From Cyprinodon diabolis (taxonomy: Eukaryota > Chordata > Actinopteri > Cyprinodontiformes > Cyprinodontidae), in contig JARPUW010000025.1 of the NCBI GenBank assembly GCA_030533445.1, positions 372,001 through 436,000 on the forward strand: DNA of 64,000 nucleotides. The letters are read 5' to 3'. The stretch's first letter is position 1; every line of letters starts with the position of its first letter. Positions 25,176-39,356 of the stretch are shown piece after piece. The position numbers were made by a program, and so were the translations under genes. The notes below the pieces were generated by a model. The model did no database searches. It was given only the letters and a program-made list of their open reading frames with translations, and was not told the DNA's origin.

Positions 25176-28100
25176 CAAACCATTAATGATACAGCCATGA
25201 TCTTTTCTGGCAATCATCTAGAGCTGAAAACTAACAATATAAAGTAGATTTGAGCAGATGTTTTTGGTTCCAAGCTTCAAAACAGAAGTTGAGGCCAAAA
25301 CGCTCTTTTCACAGTGAGATAATGCCATTTTGGCCTCTGGAGTTGTAACAGACAAACCATTAATGATACAGCCATGATCTTTTCTGGCAATCATCTAGAG
25401 CTGAAAACTAACAATATAAAGTAGATTTGAGCAGATGTTTTTGGTTCCAAGCTTCAAAACAGAAGTTGAGGCCAAAACGCTCTTTTCACAGTGAGATAAT
25501 GCCATTTTGGCCTCTGGAGTTGTAACAGACAAACCATTAATGATACAGCCATGATCTTTTCTGGCAATCATCTAGTGCTGAAAACTAACAATATAAAGTA
25601 GATTTGAGCAGATGTTTTTGGTTCCAAGCTTCAAAACAGAAGGTGAGGCCAAAACGCTCTTTTCACAGTGAGATAATGCCATTTTGGCCTCTGGAGTTGT
25701 AACAGACAAACCATTAATGATACAGTCATGATCTTTTCTGGCAATCATCTAGAGCTGAAAACGAACAATATAAAGTAGATTTGAGCAGATGTTTTTGGTT
25801 CCAAGCTTCAAAACAGAAGGTTGAGGCCAAAACGCTCTTTTTACAGTGAGATAATGCCATTTTGGCCTCTGGAGTTGTAACAGACAAACCATTAATGATA
25901 CAGCCATGATCTTTTCTGGCAATCATCTAGTGCTGAAAACTAACAATATAAAGTAGATTTGAGCAGATGTTTTTGGTTCCAAGCTTCAAAACAGAAGTTG
26001 AGGCCAAAACGCTCTTTTCACAGTGAGATAATGCCATTTTGGCCTCTGGAGTTGTAACAGACAAACCATTAATGATACAGCCATGATCTTTTCTGGCAAT
26101 CATCTAGAGCTGAAAACGAACAATATAAAGTAGATTTGAGCAGATGTTTTTGGTTACAAGCTTCAAAACAGAAGGTTGAGGCCAAAACGCTCTTTTTACA
26201 GTGAGATAATGCCATTTTGGCCTCTGGAGTTGTAACAGACAAACCATTAATGATACAGCCATGATCTTTTCTGGCAATCATCTAGAGCTGAAAACTAACA
26301 ATATAAAGTAGATTTGAGCAGATGTTTTTGGTTCCAAGCTTCAAAACAGAAATTGAGGCCAAAACGCTCATTTTACAGTGAGATAATGCCATTTTGGCCT
26401 CTGGAGTTGTAACAGACAAACCATTAATGATACAGCCATGATCTTTTCTGGCAATCATCTAGTGCTGAAAACTAACAATATAAAGTAGATTTGAGCAGAT
26501 GTTTTTGGTTCCAAGCTTCAAAACAGAAGTTGAGGCCAAAACGCTCTTTTCACAGTGAGATAATGCCATTTTGGCCTCTGGAGTTGTAACAGACAAACCA
26601 TTAATGATACAGCCATGATCTTTTCTGGCAATCATCTAGAGCTGACAACTAACAATATAAAGTAGATTTGAGCAGAAGTTTTTGGTTCCAAGCTTCAAAA
26701 CAGAAGTTGAGGCCAAAACGCTCTTTTCACAGTGAGATAATGCCATTTTGGCCTCTGGAGTTGTAACAGACAAACCATTAATGATACAGCCATGATCTTT
26801 TCTGGCAATCATCTAGAGCTGAAAACTAACAATATAAAGTAGATTTGAGCAGATGTTTTTGGTTCCAAGCTTCAAAACAGAAGTTGAGGCCAAAACGCTC
26901 TTTTCACAGTGAGATAATGCCATTTTGGCCTCTGGAGTTGTAACAGACAAACCATTAATGATACAGCCATGATCTTTTCTGGCAATCATCTAGAGCTGAA
27001 AACTAACAATATAAAGTAGATTTGAGCAGATGTTTATGGTTCCAAGCTTCAAAACAGAAGTTGAGGCCAAAACGCTCATTTTACAGTGAGATAATGCCAT
27101 TTTGGCCTCTGGAGTTGTAACAGACAAACCATTAATGATACAGCCATGATCTTTTCTGGCAATCATCTAGTGCTGAAAACTAACAATATAAAGTAGATTT
27201 GAGCAGATGTTTTTGGTTACAAGCTTCAAAACAGAAGGTTGAGGCCAAAACGCTCTTTTCACAGTGAGATAATGCCATTTTGGCCTCTGGAGTTGTAACA
27301 GACAAACCATTAATGATACAGCCATGATCTTTTCTGGCAATCATCTAGAGCTGAAAACTAACAATATAAAGTAGATTTGAGCAGATGTTTTTGGTTCCAA
27401 GCTTCAAAACAGAAGTTGAGGCCAAAACGCTCTTTTCACAGTGAGATAATGCCATTTTGGCCTCTGGAGTTGTAACAGACAAACCATTAATGATACAGCC
27501 ATGATCTTTTCTGGCAATCATCTAGAGCTGAAAACTAACAATATAAAGTAGATTTGAGCAGATGTTTTTGGTTCCAAGCTTCAAAACAGAAGTTGAGGCC
27601 AAAACGCTCTTTTCACAGTGAGATAATGCCATTTTGGCCTCTGGAGTTGTAACAGACAAACCATTAATGATACAGCCATGATCTTTTCTGGCAATCATCT
27701 AGAGCTGAAAACTAACAATATAAAGTAGATATGAGCAGATGTTTTTGGTTCCAAGCTTCAAAACAGAAGTTGAGGCCAAAACGCTCTTTTCACAGTGAGA
27801 TAATGCCATTTTGGCCTCTGGAGTTGTAACAGACAAACCATTAATGATACAGCCATGATCTTTTCTGGCAATCATCTAGTGCTGAAAACTAACAATATAA
27901 AGTAGATTTGAGCAGATGTTTTTGGTTCCAAGCTTCAAAACAGAAGGTGAGGCCAAAACGCTCTTTTCACAGTGAGATAATGCCATTTTGGCCTCTGGAG
28001 TTGTAACAGACAAACCATTAATGATACAGCCATGATCTTTTCTGGCAATCATCTAGAGCTGAAAACGAACAATATAAAGTAGATTTGAGCAGATGTTTTT

Positions 28101-28365
28101 GGTTACAAGCTTCAAAACAGAAGGTTGAGGCCAAAACGCTCTTTTTACAGTGAGATAATGCCATTTTGGCCTCTGGAGTTGTAACAGACAAACCATTAAT
28201 GATACAGCCATGATCTTTTCTGGCAATCATCTAGAGCTGAAAACTAACAATATAAAGTAGATTTGAGCAGATGTTTTTGCTTCCAAGCTTCAAAACAGAA
28301 GTTGAGGCCAAAACGCTCTTTTCACAGTGAGATAATGCCATTTTGGCCTCTGGAGTTGTAACAGA

Positions 28366-29251
28366 CAAACCATTAATGATACAGCCATGATCTTTTCTGG
28401 CAATCATCTAGAGCTGAAAACTAACAATATAAAGTAGATTTGAGCAGATGTTTTTGGTTCCAAGCTTCAAAACAGAAATTGAGGCCAAAACGCTCATTTT
28501 ACAGTGAGATAATGCCATTTTGGCCTCTGGAGTTGTAACAGACAAACCATTAATGATACAGCCATGATCTTTTCTGGCAATCATCTAGTGCTGAAAACTA
28601 ACAATATAAAGTAGATTTGAGCAGATGTTTTTGGTTCCAAGCTTCAAAACAGAAGTTGAGGCCAAAACGGTCTTTTCACAGTGAGATAATGCCATTTTGG
28701 CCTCTGGAGTTGTAACAGACAAACCATTAATGATACAGCCATGATCTTTTCTGGCAATCATCTAGAGCTGAAAACTAACAATATAAAGTAGATTTGAGCA
28801 GAAGTTTTTGGTTCCAAGCTTCAAAACAGAAGTTGAGGCCAAAACGCTCTTTTCACAGTGAGATAATGCCATTTTGGCCTCTGGAGTTGTAACAGACAAA
28901 CCATTAATGATACAGCCATGATCTTTTCTGGCAATCATCTAGAGCTGAAAACTAAAAATATAAAGTAGATTTGAGCAGATGTTTTTGGTTACAAGCTTCA
29001 AAACAGAAGGTTGAGGCCAAAACGCTCTTTTCACAGTGAGATAATGCCATTTTGGCCTCTGGAGTTGTAACAGACAAACCATTAATGATACAGCCATGAT
29101 CTTTTCTGGCAATCATCTAGAGCTGAAAACTAACAATATAAAGTAGATTTGAGCAGATGTTTATGGTTCCAAGCTTCAAAACAGAAGTTGAGGCCAAAAC
29201 GCTCATTTCACAGTGAGATAATGCCATTTTGGCCTCTGGAGTTGTAACAGA
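28366..29251. repeat. G113A-T-R-D-M cassette
   Basis: Five monomers: one with G113A (GAAATTG) and CTCATTTTAC, then T (with a private C128G giving CGGTC), R, D and M. The same five-step order is at 2130-3015 near the left edge, about 26 kb away, and a partial version (G113A, T, R) is at 26240-26770. The shared order links the left and middle parts of the array to common ancestry. Confidence 0.82.
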
Positions 29252-29428
29252 CAAACCATTAATGATACAGCCATGATCTTTTCTGGCAATCATCTAGAGC
29301 TGAAAACTAACAATATAAAGTAGATTTGAGCAGATGTTTTTGCTTCCAAGCTTCAAAACAGAAGTTGAGGCCAAAACGCTCTTTTCACAGTGAGATAATG
29401 CCATTTTGGCCTCTGGAGTTGTAACAGA

Positions 29429-30492
29429 CAAACCATTAATGATACAGCCATGATCTTTTCTGGCAATCATCTAGTGCTGAAAACTAACAATATAAAGTAG
29501 ATTTGAGCAGATGTTTTTGGTTACAAGCTTCAAAACAGAAGGTTGAGGCCAAAACGCTCTTTTCACAGTGAGATAATGCCATTTTGGCCTCTGGAGTTGT
29601 AACAGACAAACCATTAATGATACAGCCATGATCTTTTCTGGCAATCATCTAGAGCTGAAAACTAACAATATAAAGTAGATTTGAGCAGATGTTTTTGGTT
29701 CCAAGCTTCAAAACAGAAGTTGAGGCCAAAACGCTCTTTTCACAGTGAGATAATGCCATTTTGGCCTCTGGAGTTGTAACAGACAAACCATTAATGATAC
29801 AGCCATGATCTTTTCTGGCAATCATCTAGAGCTGAAAACTAACAATATAAAGTAGATTTGAGCAGATGTTTTTGGTTCCAAGCTTCAAAACAGAAGTTGA
29901 GGCCAAAACGCTCTTTTCACAGTGAGATAATGCCATTTTGGCCTCTGGAGTTGTAACAGACAAACCATTAATGATACAGCCATGATCTTTTCTGGCAATC
30001 ATCTAGAGCTGAAAACTAACAATATAAAGTAGATTTGAGCAGATGTTTATGGTTCCAAGCTTCAAAACAGAAGTTGAGGCCAAAACGCTCATTTCACAGT
30101 GAGATAATGCCATTTTGGCCTCTGGAGTTGTAACAGACAAACCATTAATGATACAGCCATGATCTTTTCTGGCAATCATCTAGAGCTGAAAACTAACAAT
30201 ATAAAGTAGATTTGAGCAGATGTTTTTGGTTACAAGCTTCAAAACAGAAGGTTGAGGCCAAAACGCTCTTTTCACAGTGAGATAATGCCATTTTGGCCTC
30301 TGGAGTTGTAACAGACAAATCATTAATGATACAGCCATGATCTTTTCTGGCAATCATCTAGAGCTGAAAACTAACAATATAAAGTAGATTTGAGCAGATG
30401 TTTATGGTTCCAAGCTTCAAAACAGAAGTTGAGGCCAAAACGCTCTTTTTACAGTGAGATAATGCCATTTTGGCCTCTGGAGTTGTAACAGA
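29429..30492. repeat. TK-base-base-M-K-tM cassette, copy 1
   Basis: Six monomers ending in an M with C5T (CAAATCATT) and C135T. The same order recurs at 31202-32265 and 34570-35633; a version with base in place of TK is at 32798-33683. The spacing from this copy to the next is 1,773 bp, ten monomers. Confidence 0.87.
30319..30330. repeat. 12-bp perfect palindrome created by C5T
   Basis: C5T turns the standard 8-bp palindrome CATTAATG into the 12-bp ATCATTAATGAT. The change is in eight monomers, starting at 30316, 32089, 33507, 35457, 35989, 51239, 57442 and 62228, always M type and always directly after a K monomer. Whether anything binds there cannot be told from sequence. Confidence 0.85.
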
Positions 30493-33400
30493 CAAACCAT
30501 TAATGATACAGCCATGATCTTTTCTGGCAATCATCTAGAGCTGAAAACGAACAATATAAAGTAGATTTGAGCAGATGTTTTTGGTTACAGGCTTCAAAAC
30601 AGAAGGTTGAGGCCAAAACGCTCTTTTTACAGTGAGATAATGCCATTTTGGCCTCTGGAGTTGTAACAGACAAACCATTAATGATACAGCCATGATCTTT
30701 TCTGGCAATCATCTAGAGCTGAAAACTAACAATATAAAGTAGATTTGAGCAGATGTTTTTGCTTCCAAGCTTCAAAACAGAAGTTGAGGCCAAAACGCTC
30801 TTTTCACAGTGAGATAATGCCATTTTGGCCTCTGGAGTTGTAACAGACAAACCATTAATGATACAGCCATGATCTTTTCTGGCAATCATCTAGAGCTGAA
30901 AACTAACAATATAAAGTAGATTTGAGCAGATGTTTTTGGTTCCAAGCTTCAAAACAGAAGTTGAGGCCAAAACGCTCTTTTCACAGTGAGATAATGCCAT
31001 TTTGGCCTCTGGAGTTGTAACAGACAAACCATTAATGATACAGCCATGATCTTTTCTGGCAATCATCTAGAGCTGAAAACTAACAATATAAAATAGATTT
31101 GAGCAGATGTTTTTGCTTCCAAGCTTCAAAACAGAAGTTGAGGCCAAAACGCTCTTTTCACAGTGAGATAATGCCATTTTGGCCTCTGGAGTTGTAACAG
31201 ACAAACCATTAATGATACAGCCATGATCTTTTCTGGCAATCATCTAGTGCTGAAAACTAACAATATAAAGTAGATTTGAGCAGATGTTTTTGGTTACAAG
31301 CTTCAAAACAGAAGGTTGAGGCCAAAACGCTCTTTTCACAGTGAGATAATGCCATTTTGGCCTCTGGAGTTGTAACAGACAAACCATTAATGATACAGCC
31401 ATGATCTTTTCTGGCAATCATCTAGAGCTGAAAACTAACAATATAAAGTAGATTTGAGCAGATGTTTTTGGTTCCAAGCTTCAAAACAGAAGTTGAGGCC
31501 AAAACGCTCTTTTCACAGTGAGATAATGCCATTTTGGCCTCTGGAGTTGTAACAGACAAACCATTAATGATACAGCCATGATCTTTTCTGGCAATCATCT
31601 AGAGCTGAAAACTAACAATATAAAGTAGATTTGAGCAGATGTTTTTGGTTCCAAGCTTCAAAACAGAAGTTGAGGCCAAAACGCTCTTTTCACAGTGAGA
31701 TAATGCCATTTTGGCCTCTGGAGTTGTAACAGACAAACCATTAATGATACAGCCATGATCTTTTCTGGCAATCATCTAGAGCTGAAAACTAACAATATAA
31801 AGTAGATTTGAGCAGATGTTTATGGTTCCAAGCTTCAAAACAGAAGTTGAGGCCAAAACGCTCATTTCACAGTGAGATAATGCCATTTTGGCCTCTGGAG
31901 TTGTAACAGACAAACCATTAATGATACAGCCATGATCTTTTCTGGCAATCATCTAGAGCTGAAAACTAACAATATAAAGTAGATTTGAGCAGATGTTTTT
32001 GGTTACAAGCTTCAAAACAGAAGGTTGAGGCCAAAACGCTCTTTTCACAGTGAGATAATGCCATTTTGGCCTCTGGAGTTGTAACAGACAAATCATTAAT
32101 GATACAGCCATGATCTTTTCTGGCAATCATCTAGAGCTGAAAACTAACAATATAAAGTAGATTTGAGCAGATGTTTATGGTTCCAAGCTTCAAAACAGAA
32201 GTTGAGGCCAAAACGCTCTTTTTACAGTGAGATAATGCCATTTTGGCCTCTGGAGTTGTAACAGACAAACCATTAATGATACAGCCATGATCTTTTCTGG
32301 CAATCATCTAGAGCTGAAAACTAAAAATATAAAGTAGATTTGAGCAGATGTTTTTGGTTACAAGCTTCAAAACAGAAGGTTGAGGCCAAAACGCTCTTTT
32401 CACAGTGAGATAATGCCATTTTGGCCTCTGGAGTTGTAACAGACAAACCATTAATGATACAGCCATGATCTTTTCTGGCAATCATCTAGAGCTGAAAACT
32501 AACAATATAAAGTAGATTTGAGCAGATGTTTATGGTTCCAAGCTTCAAAACAGAAGTTGAGGTCAAAACGCTCATTTCACAGTGAGATAATGCCATTTTG
32601 GCCTCTGGAGTTGTAACAGACAAACCATTAATGATACAGCCATGATCTTTTCTGGCAATCATCTAGAGCTGAAAACTAACAATATAAAGTAGATTTGAGC
32701 AGATGTTTTTGCTTCCAAGCTTCAAAACAGAAGTTGAGGCCAAAACGCTCTTTTCACAGTGAGATAATGCCATTTTGGCCTCTGGAGTTGTAACAGACAA
32801 ACCATTAATGATACAGCCATGATCTTTTCTGGCAATCATCTAGAGCTGAAAACTAACAATATAAAGTAGATTTGAGCAGATGTTTTTGGTTCCAAGCTTC
32901 AAAACAGAAGTTGAGGCCAAAACGCTCTTTTCACAGTGAGATAATGCCATTTTGGCCTCTGGAGTTGTAACAGACAAACCATTAATGATACAGCCATGAT
33001 CTTTTCTGGCAATCATCTAGAGCTGAAAACTAACAATATAAAGTAGATTTGAGCAGATGTTTTTGGTTCCAAGCTTCAAAACAGAAGTTGAGGCCAAAAC
33101 GCTCTTTTCACAGTGAGATAATGCCATTTTGGCTTCTGGATTTGTAACAGACAAACCATTAATGATACAGCCATGATCTTTTCTGGCAATCATCTAGAGC
33201 TGAAAACTAACAATATAAAGTAGATTTGAGCAGATGTTTATGGTTCCAAGCTTCAAAACAGAAGTTGAGGCCAAAACGCTCATTTCACAGTGAGATAATG
33301 CCATTTTGGCCTCTGGAGTTGTAACAGACAAACCATTAATGATACAGCCATGATCTTTTCTGGCAATCATCTAGAGCTGAAAACTAACAATATAAAGTAG

Positions 33401-33683
33401 ATTTGAGCAGATGTTTTTGGTTACAAGCTTCAAAACAGAAGGTTGAGGCCAAAACGCTCTTTTCACAGTGAGATAATGCCATTTTGGCCTCTGGAGTTGT
33501 AACAGACAAATCATTAATGATACAGCCATGATCTTTTCTGGCAATCATCTAGAGCTGAAAACTAACAATATAAAGTAGATTTGAGCAGATGTTTATGGTT
33601 CCAAGCTTCAAAACAGAAGTTGAGGCCAAAACGCTCTTTTTACAGTGAGATAATGCCATTTTGGCCTCTGGAGTTGTAACAGA
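30493..33683. repeat. Variable higher-order unit 1: 18 monomers, 3,191 bp
   Basis: Starts with an N monomer carrying A98G (TTACAGGCTTC), which destroys the HindIII site. Such monomers occur only at 30493, 33684, 50352, 54960, 56555 and 61341 and make a natural landmark for unit starts. This unit contains the TK-base-base-M-K-tM cassette (31202-32265), a D monomer at 32266, and private changes C120T at 32444 and CTTCTGGATTTG at 32975. Confidence 0.85.
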
Positions 33684-36600
33684 CAAACCATTAATGATAC
33701 AGCCATGATCTTTTCTGGCAATCATCTAGAGCTGAAAACGAACAATATAAAGTAGATTTGAGCAGATGTTTTTGGTTACAGGCTTCAAAACAGAAGGTTG
33801 AGGCCAAAACGCTCTTTTTACAGTGAGATAATGCCATTTTGGCCTCTGGAGTTGTAACAGACAAACCATTAATGATACAGCCATGATCTTTTCTGGCAAT
33901 CATCTAGAGCTGAAAACTAACAATATAAAGTAGATTTGAGCAGATGTTTTTGCTTCCAAGCTTCAAAACAGAAGTTGAGGCCAAAACGCTCTTTTCACAG
34001 TGAGATAATGCCATTTTGGCCTCTGGAGTTGTAACAGACAAACCATTAATGATACAGCCATGATCTTTTCTGGCAATCATCTAGAGCTGAAAACTAACAA
34101 TATAAAGTAGATTTGAGCAGATGTTTTTGGTTCCAAGCTTCAAAACAGAAGTTGAGGCCAAAACGCTCTTTTCACAGTGAGATAATGCCATTTTGGCCTC
34201 TGGAGTTGTAACAGACAAACCATTAATGATACAGCCATGATCTTTTCTTGCAATCATCTAGAGCTGAAAACTAACAATATAAAGTAGATTTGAGCAGATG
34301 TTTATGGTTCCAAGCTTCAAAACAGAAGTTGAGGCCAAAACGCTCATTTCACAGTGAGATAATGCCATTTTGGCCTCTGGAGTTGTAACAGACAAACCAT
34401 TAATGATACAGCCATGATCTTTTCTGGCAATCATCTAGAGCTGAAAACTAACAATATAAAGTAGATTTGAGCAGATGTTTTTGCTTCCAAGCTTCAAAAC
34501 AGAAGTTGAGGCCAAAACGCTCTTTTCACAGTGAGATAATGCCATTTTGGCCTCTGGAGTTGTAACAGACAAACCATTAATGATACAGCCATGATCTTTT
34601 CTGGCAATCATCTAGTGCTGAAAACTAACAATATAAAGTAGATTTGAGCAGATGTTTTTGGTTACAAGCTTCAAAACAGAAGGTTGAGGCCAAAACGCTC
34701 TTTTCACAGTGAGATAATGCCATTTTGGCCTCTGGAGTTGTAACAGACAAACCATTAATGATACAGCCATGATCTTTTCTGGCAATCATCTAGAGCTGAA
34801 AACTAACAATATAAAGTAGATTTGAGCAGATGTTTTTGGTTCCAAGCTTCAAAACAGAAGTTGAGGCCAAAACGCTCTTTTCACAGTGAGATAATGCCAT
34901 TTTGGCCTCTGGAGTTGTAACAGACAAACCATTAATGATACAGCCATGATCTTTTCTGGCAATCATCTAGAGCTGAAAACTAACAATATAAAGTAGATTT
35001 GAGCAGATGTTTTTGGTTCCAAGCTTCAAAACAGAAGTTGAGGCCAAAACGCTCTTTTCACAGTGAGATAATGCCATTTTGGCCTCTGGAGTTGTAACAG
35101 ACAAACCATTAATGATACAGCCATGATCTTTTCTGGCAATCATCTAGAGCTGAAAACTAACAATATAAAGTAGATTTGAGCAGATGTTTATGGTTCCAAG
35201 CTTCAAAACAGAAGTTGAGGCCAAAACGCTCATTTCACAGTGAGATAATGCCATTTTGGCCTCTGGAGTTGTAACAGACAAACCATTAATGATACAGCCA
35301 TGATCTTTTCTGGCAATCATCTAGAGCTGAAAACTAACAATATAAAGTAGATTTGAGCAGATGTTTTTGGTTACAAGCTTCAAAACAGAAGGTTGAGGCC
35401 AAAACGCTCTTTTCACAGTGAGATAATGCCATTTTGGCCTCTGGAGTTGTAACAGACAAATCATTAATGATACAGCCATGATCTTTTCTGGCAATCATCT
35501 AGAGCTGAAAACTAACAATATAAAGTAGATTTGAGCAGATGTTTATGGTTCCAAGCTTCAAAACAGAAGTTGAGGCCAAAACACTCATTTTACAGTGAGA
35601 TAATGCCATTTTGGCCTCTGGAGTTGTAACAGACAAACCATTAATGATACAGCCATGATCTTTTCTGGCAATCATCTAGAGCTGAAAACTAACAATATAA
35701 AGTAGATTTGAGCAGATGTTTATGGTTCCAAGCTTCAAAACAGAAGTTGAGGCCAAAACGCTCATTTCACAGTGAGATAATGCCATTTTGGCCTCTGGAG
35801 TTGTAACAGACAAACCATTAATGATACAGCCATGATCTTTTCTGGCAATCATCTAGAGCTGAAAACTAACAATATAAAGTAGATTTGAGCAGATGTTTTT
35901 GGTTACAAGCTTCAAAACAGAAGGTTGAGGCCAAAACGCTCTTTTCACAGTGAGATAATGCCATTTTGGCCTCTGGAGTTGTAACAGACAAATCATTAAT
36001 GATACAGCCATGATCTTTTCTGGCAATCATCTAGAGCTGAAAACTAACAATATAAAGTAGATTTGAGCAGATGTTTATGGTTCCAAGCTTCAAAACAGAA
36101 GTTGAGGCCAAAACGCTCATTTCACAGTGAGATAATGCCATTTTGGCCTCTGGAGTTGTAACAGACAAACCATTAATGATACAGCCATGATCTTTTCTGG
36201 CAATCATCTAGAGCTGAAAACGAACAATATAAAGTAGATTTGAGCAGATGTTTATGGTTCCAAGCTTCAAAACAGAAGTTGAGGCCAAAACGCTCATTTC
36301 ACAGTGAGATAATGCCATTTTGGCCTCTGGAGTTGTAACAGACAAACCATTAATGATACAGCCATGATCTTTTCTGGCAATCATCTAGAGCTGAAAACGA
36401 ACAATATAAAGTAGATTTGAGCAGATGTTTTTGGTTCCAAGCTTCAAAACAGAAGTTGAGGCCAAAACGCTCTTTTCACAGTGAGATAATGCCATTTTGG
36501 CCTCTGGAGTTGTAACAGACAAACCATTAATGATACAGCCATGATCTTTTCTGGCAATCATCTAGAGCTGAAAACTAACAATATAAAGTAGATTTGAGCA

Positions 36601-36696
36601 GAAGTTTTTGGTTCCAAGCTTCAAAACAGAAGTTGAGGCCAAAACGCTCTTTTCACAGTGAGATAATGCCATTTTGGCCTCTGGAGTTGTAACAGA

Positions 36697-38115
36697 CAAA
36701 CCATTAATGATACAGCCATGATCTTTTCTGGCAATCATCTAGAGCTGAAAACTAAAAATATAAAGTAGATTTGAGCAGATGTTTTTGGTTACAAGCTTCA
36801 AAACAGAAGGTTGAGGCCAAAACGCTCATTTCACGGTGAGATAGTGCCATTTTGGCCTCTGGAGTTGTAACAGACAAACCATTAATGATACAGCCATGAT
36901 CTTTTCTGGCAATCGTCTAGAGCTGAAAACTAACAATATAAAGTAGATTTGAGCAGATGTTTTTGGTTACAAGCTTCAAAACAGAAGGTTGAGGCCAAAA
37001 CGCTCTTTTCACAGTGAGATAATGCCATTTTGGCCTCTGGAGTTGTAACAGACAAACCATTAATGATACAGCCATGATCTTTTCTGGCAATCATCTAGAG
37101 CTGAAAACTAACAATATAAAGTAGATTTGAGCAGATGTTTTTGGTTCCAAGCTTCAAAACAGAAGTTGAGGCCAAAACGCTCTTTTCACAGGGAGATAAT
37201 GCCATTTTGGCCTCTGGAGTTGTAACAGACAAACCATTAATGATACAGCCATGATCTTTTCTGGCAACCATCTAGAGCTGAAAACTAACAATATAAAGTA
37301 GATTTGAGCAGATGTTTTTGGTTACAAGCTTCAAAACAGAAGGTTGAGGCCAAAACGCTCTTTTCACAGTGAGATAATGCCATTTTGGCCTCTGGAGTTG
37401 TAACAGACAAACCATTAATGATACAGCCATGATCTTTTCTGTCATTCATCTAGAGCTGAAAACTAACAATATAAAGTAGATTTGAGCAGATGTTTATGGT
37501 TCCAAGCTTCAAAACAGAAGTTGAGGCCAAAACGCTCATTTCACAGTGAGATAATGCCATTTTGGCCTCTGGAGTTGTAACACACAAACCATTAATGATA
37601 CAGCCATGATCTTTTCTGGCAATCATCTAGTGCTGAAAACTAACAATATAAAGTAGATTTGAGCAGATGTTTTTGGTTCCAAGCTTCAAAACAGAAGTTG
37701 AGGCCAAAACGCTCTTTTCACAGTGAGATAATGCCATTTTGGCCTCTGGAGTTGTAACAGACAAACCATTAATGATACAGCCATGATCTTTTCTGGCAAT
37801 CATCTAGAGCTGAAAACTAACAATATAAAGTAGATTTGAGCAGAAGTTTTTGGTTCCAAGCTTCAAAACAGAAGTTGAGGCCAAAACGCTCTTTTCACAG
37901 TGAGATAATGCCATTTTGGCCTCTGGAGTTGTAACAGACAAACCATTAATGATACAGCCATGATCTTTTCTGGCAATCATCTAGAGCTGAAAACTAACAA
38001 TATAAAGTAGATTTGAGCAGATGTTTATGGTTCCAAGTTTCAAAACAGAAGTTGAGGCCAAAACGCTCATTTTACAGTGAGATAATGCCATTTTGGCCTC
38101 TGGAGTTGTAACAGA
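36697..38115. repeat. Eight-monomer core cassette, copy 1 (1,419 bp)
   Basis: Order: D with A138G and A147G (CACGGTGAGATAGTG); K with A41G (AATCGTC); base with T140G (CAGGGAG); K with T39C (CAACCATC); M with GTCATTC and G176C (ends ACACA); T; R; M with C100T (AAGTTTC) and CTCATTTTAC. Most of these changes are found only in this cassette, which makes it the clearest fingerprint in the window. Confidence 0.94.
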
Positions 38116-39356
38116 CAAACCATTAATGATACAGCCATGATCTTTTCTGGCAATCATCTAGTGCTGAAAACTAACAATATAAAGTAGATTTGAGCAGATG
38201 TTTTTGGTTCCAAGCTTCAAAACAGAAGTTGAGGCCAAAACGCTCTTTTCACAGTGAGATAATGCCATTTTGGCCTCTGGAGTTGTAACAGACAAACCAT
38301 TAATGATACAGCCATGATCTTTTCTGGCAATCATCTAGAGCTGAAAACTAACAATATAAAGTAGATTTGAGCAGAAGTTTTTGGTTCCAAGCTTCAAAAC
38401 AGAAGTTGAGGCCAAAACGCTCTTTTCACAGTGAGATAATGCCATTTTGGCCTCTGGAGTTGTAACAGACAAACCATTAATGATACAGCCATGATCTTTT
38501 CTGGCAATCATCTAGAGCTGAAAACTAACAATATAAAGTAGATTTGAGCAGATGTTTTTGGTTCCAAGCTTCAAAACAGAAGTTGAGGCCAAAACGCTCT
38601 TTTCACAGTGAGATAATGCCATTTTGGCCTCTGGAGTTGTAACAGACAAACCATTAATGATACAGCCATGATCTTTTCTGGCAATCATCTAGAGCTGAAA
38701 ACTAACAATATAAAGTAGATTTGAGCAGATGTTTTTGGTTACAAGCTTCAAAACAGAAGGTTGAGGCCAAAACGCTCTTTTCACAGTGAGATAATGCCAT
38801 TTTGGCCTCTGGAGTTGTAACAGACAAACCATTAATGATACAGCCATGATCTTTTCTGGCAATCATCTAGAGCTGAAAACTAACAATATAAAGTAGATTT
38901 GAGCAGAAGTTTTTGGTTCCAAGCTTCAAAACAGAAGTTGAGGCCAAAACGCTCTTTTCACAGTGAGATAATGCCATTTTGGCCTCTGGAGTTGTAACAG
39001 ACAAACCATTAATGATACAGCCATGATCTTTTCTGGCAATCATCTAGAGCTGAAAACTAACAATATAAAGTAGATTTGAGCAGATGTTTTTGGTTACAAG
39101 CATCAAAACAGAAGGTTGAGGCCAAAACGCTCTTTTCACAGTGAGATAATGCCATTTTGGCCTCTGGAGTTGTAACAGACAAACCATTAATGATACAGCC
39201 ATGATCTTTTCTGGCAATCATCTAGAGCTGAAAACTAACAATATAAAGTAGATTTGAGCAGATGTTTTTGGTTCCAAGCTTCAAAACAGAAGTTGAGGCC
39301 AAAACGCTCTTTTCACAGTGAGATAATGCCATTTTGGCCTCTGGAGTTGTAACAGA

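Larger units (their letters stand above)
21099..30492. repeat. Irregular mixed-order region, 53 monomers
   Basis: No single higher-order unit runs through this stretch, but short ordered cassettes recur. N-C-base-M with CTTGCAATC (G34T) is at 21099-21807 and 23934-24642, 2,835 bp apart. Base-M-TK-base-base is at 24643-25529 and 26771-27656, 12 monomers apart. N monomers here have C135T (CTTTTTAC) and C monomers have A107 (CAAAACAG), unlike those to the left. Private changes include G13A and G85A in the monomer at 22517, T57/GTGCAG at 23934 and C128G near 28669. It looks like a zone where units were reshuffled. Confidence 0.82.
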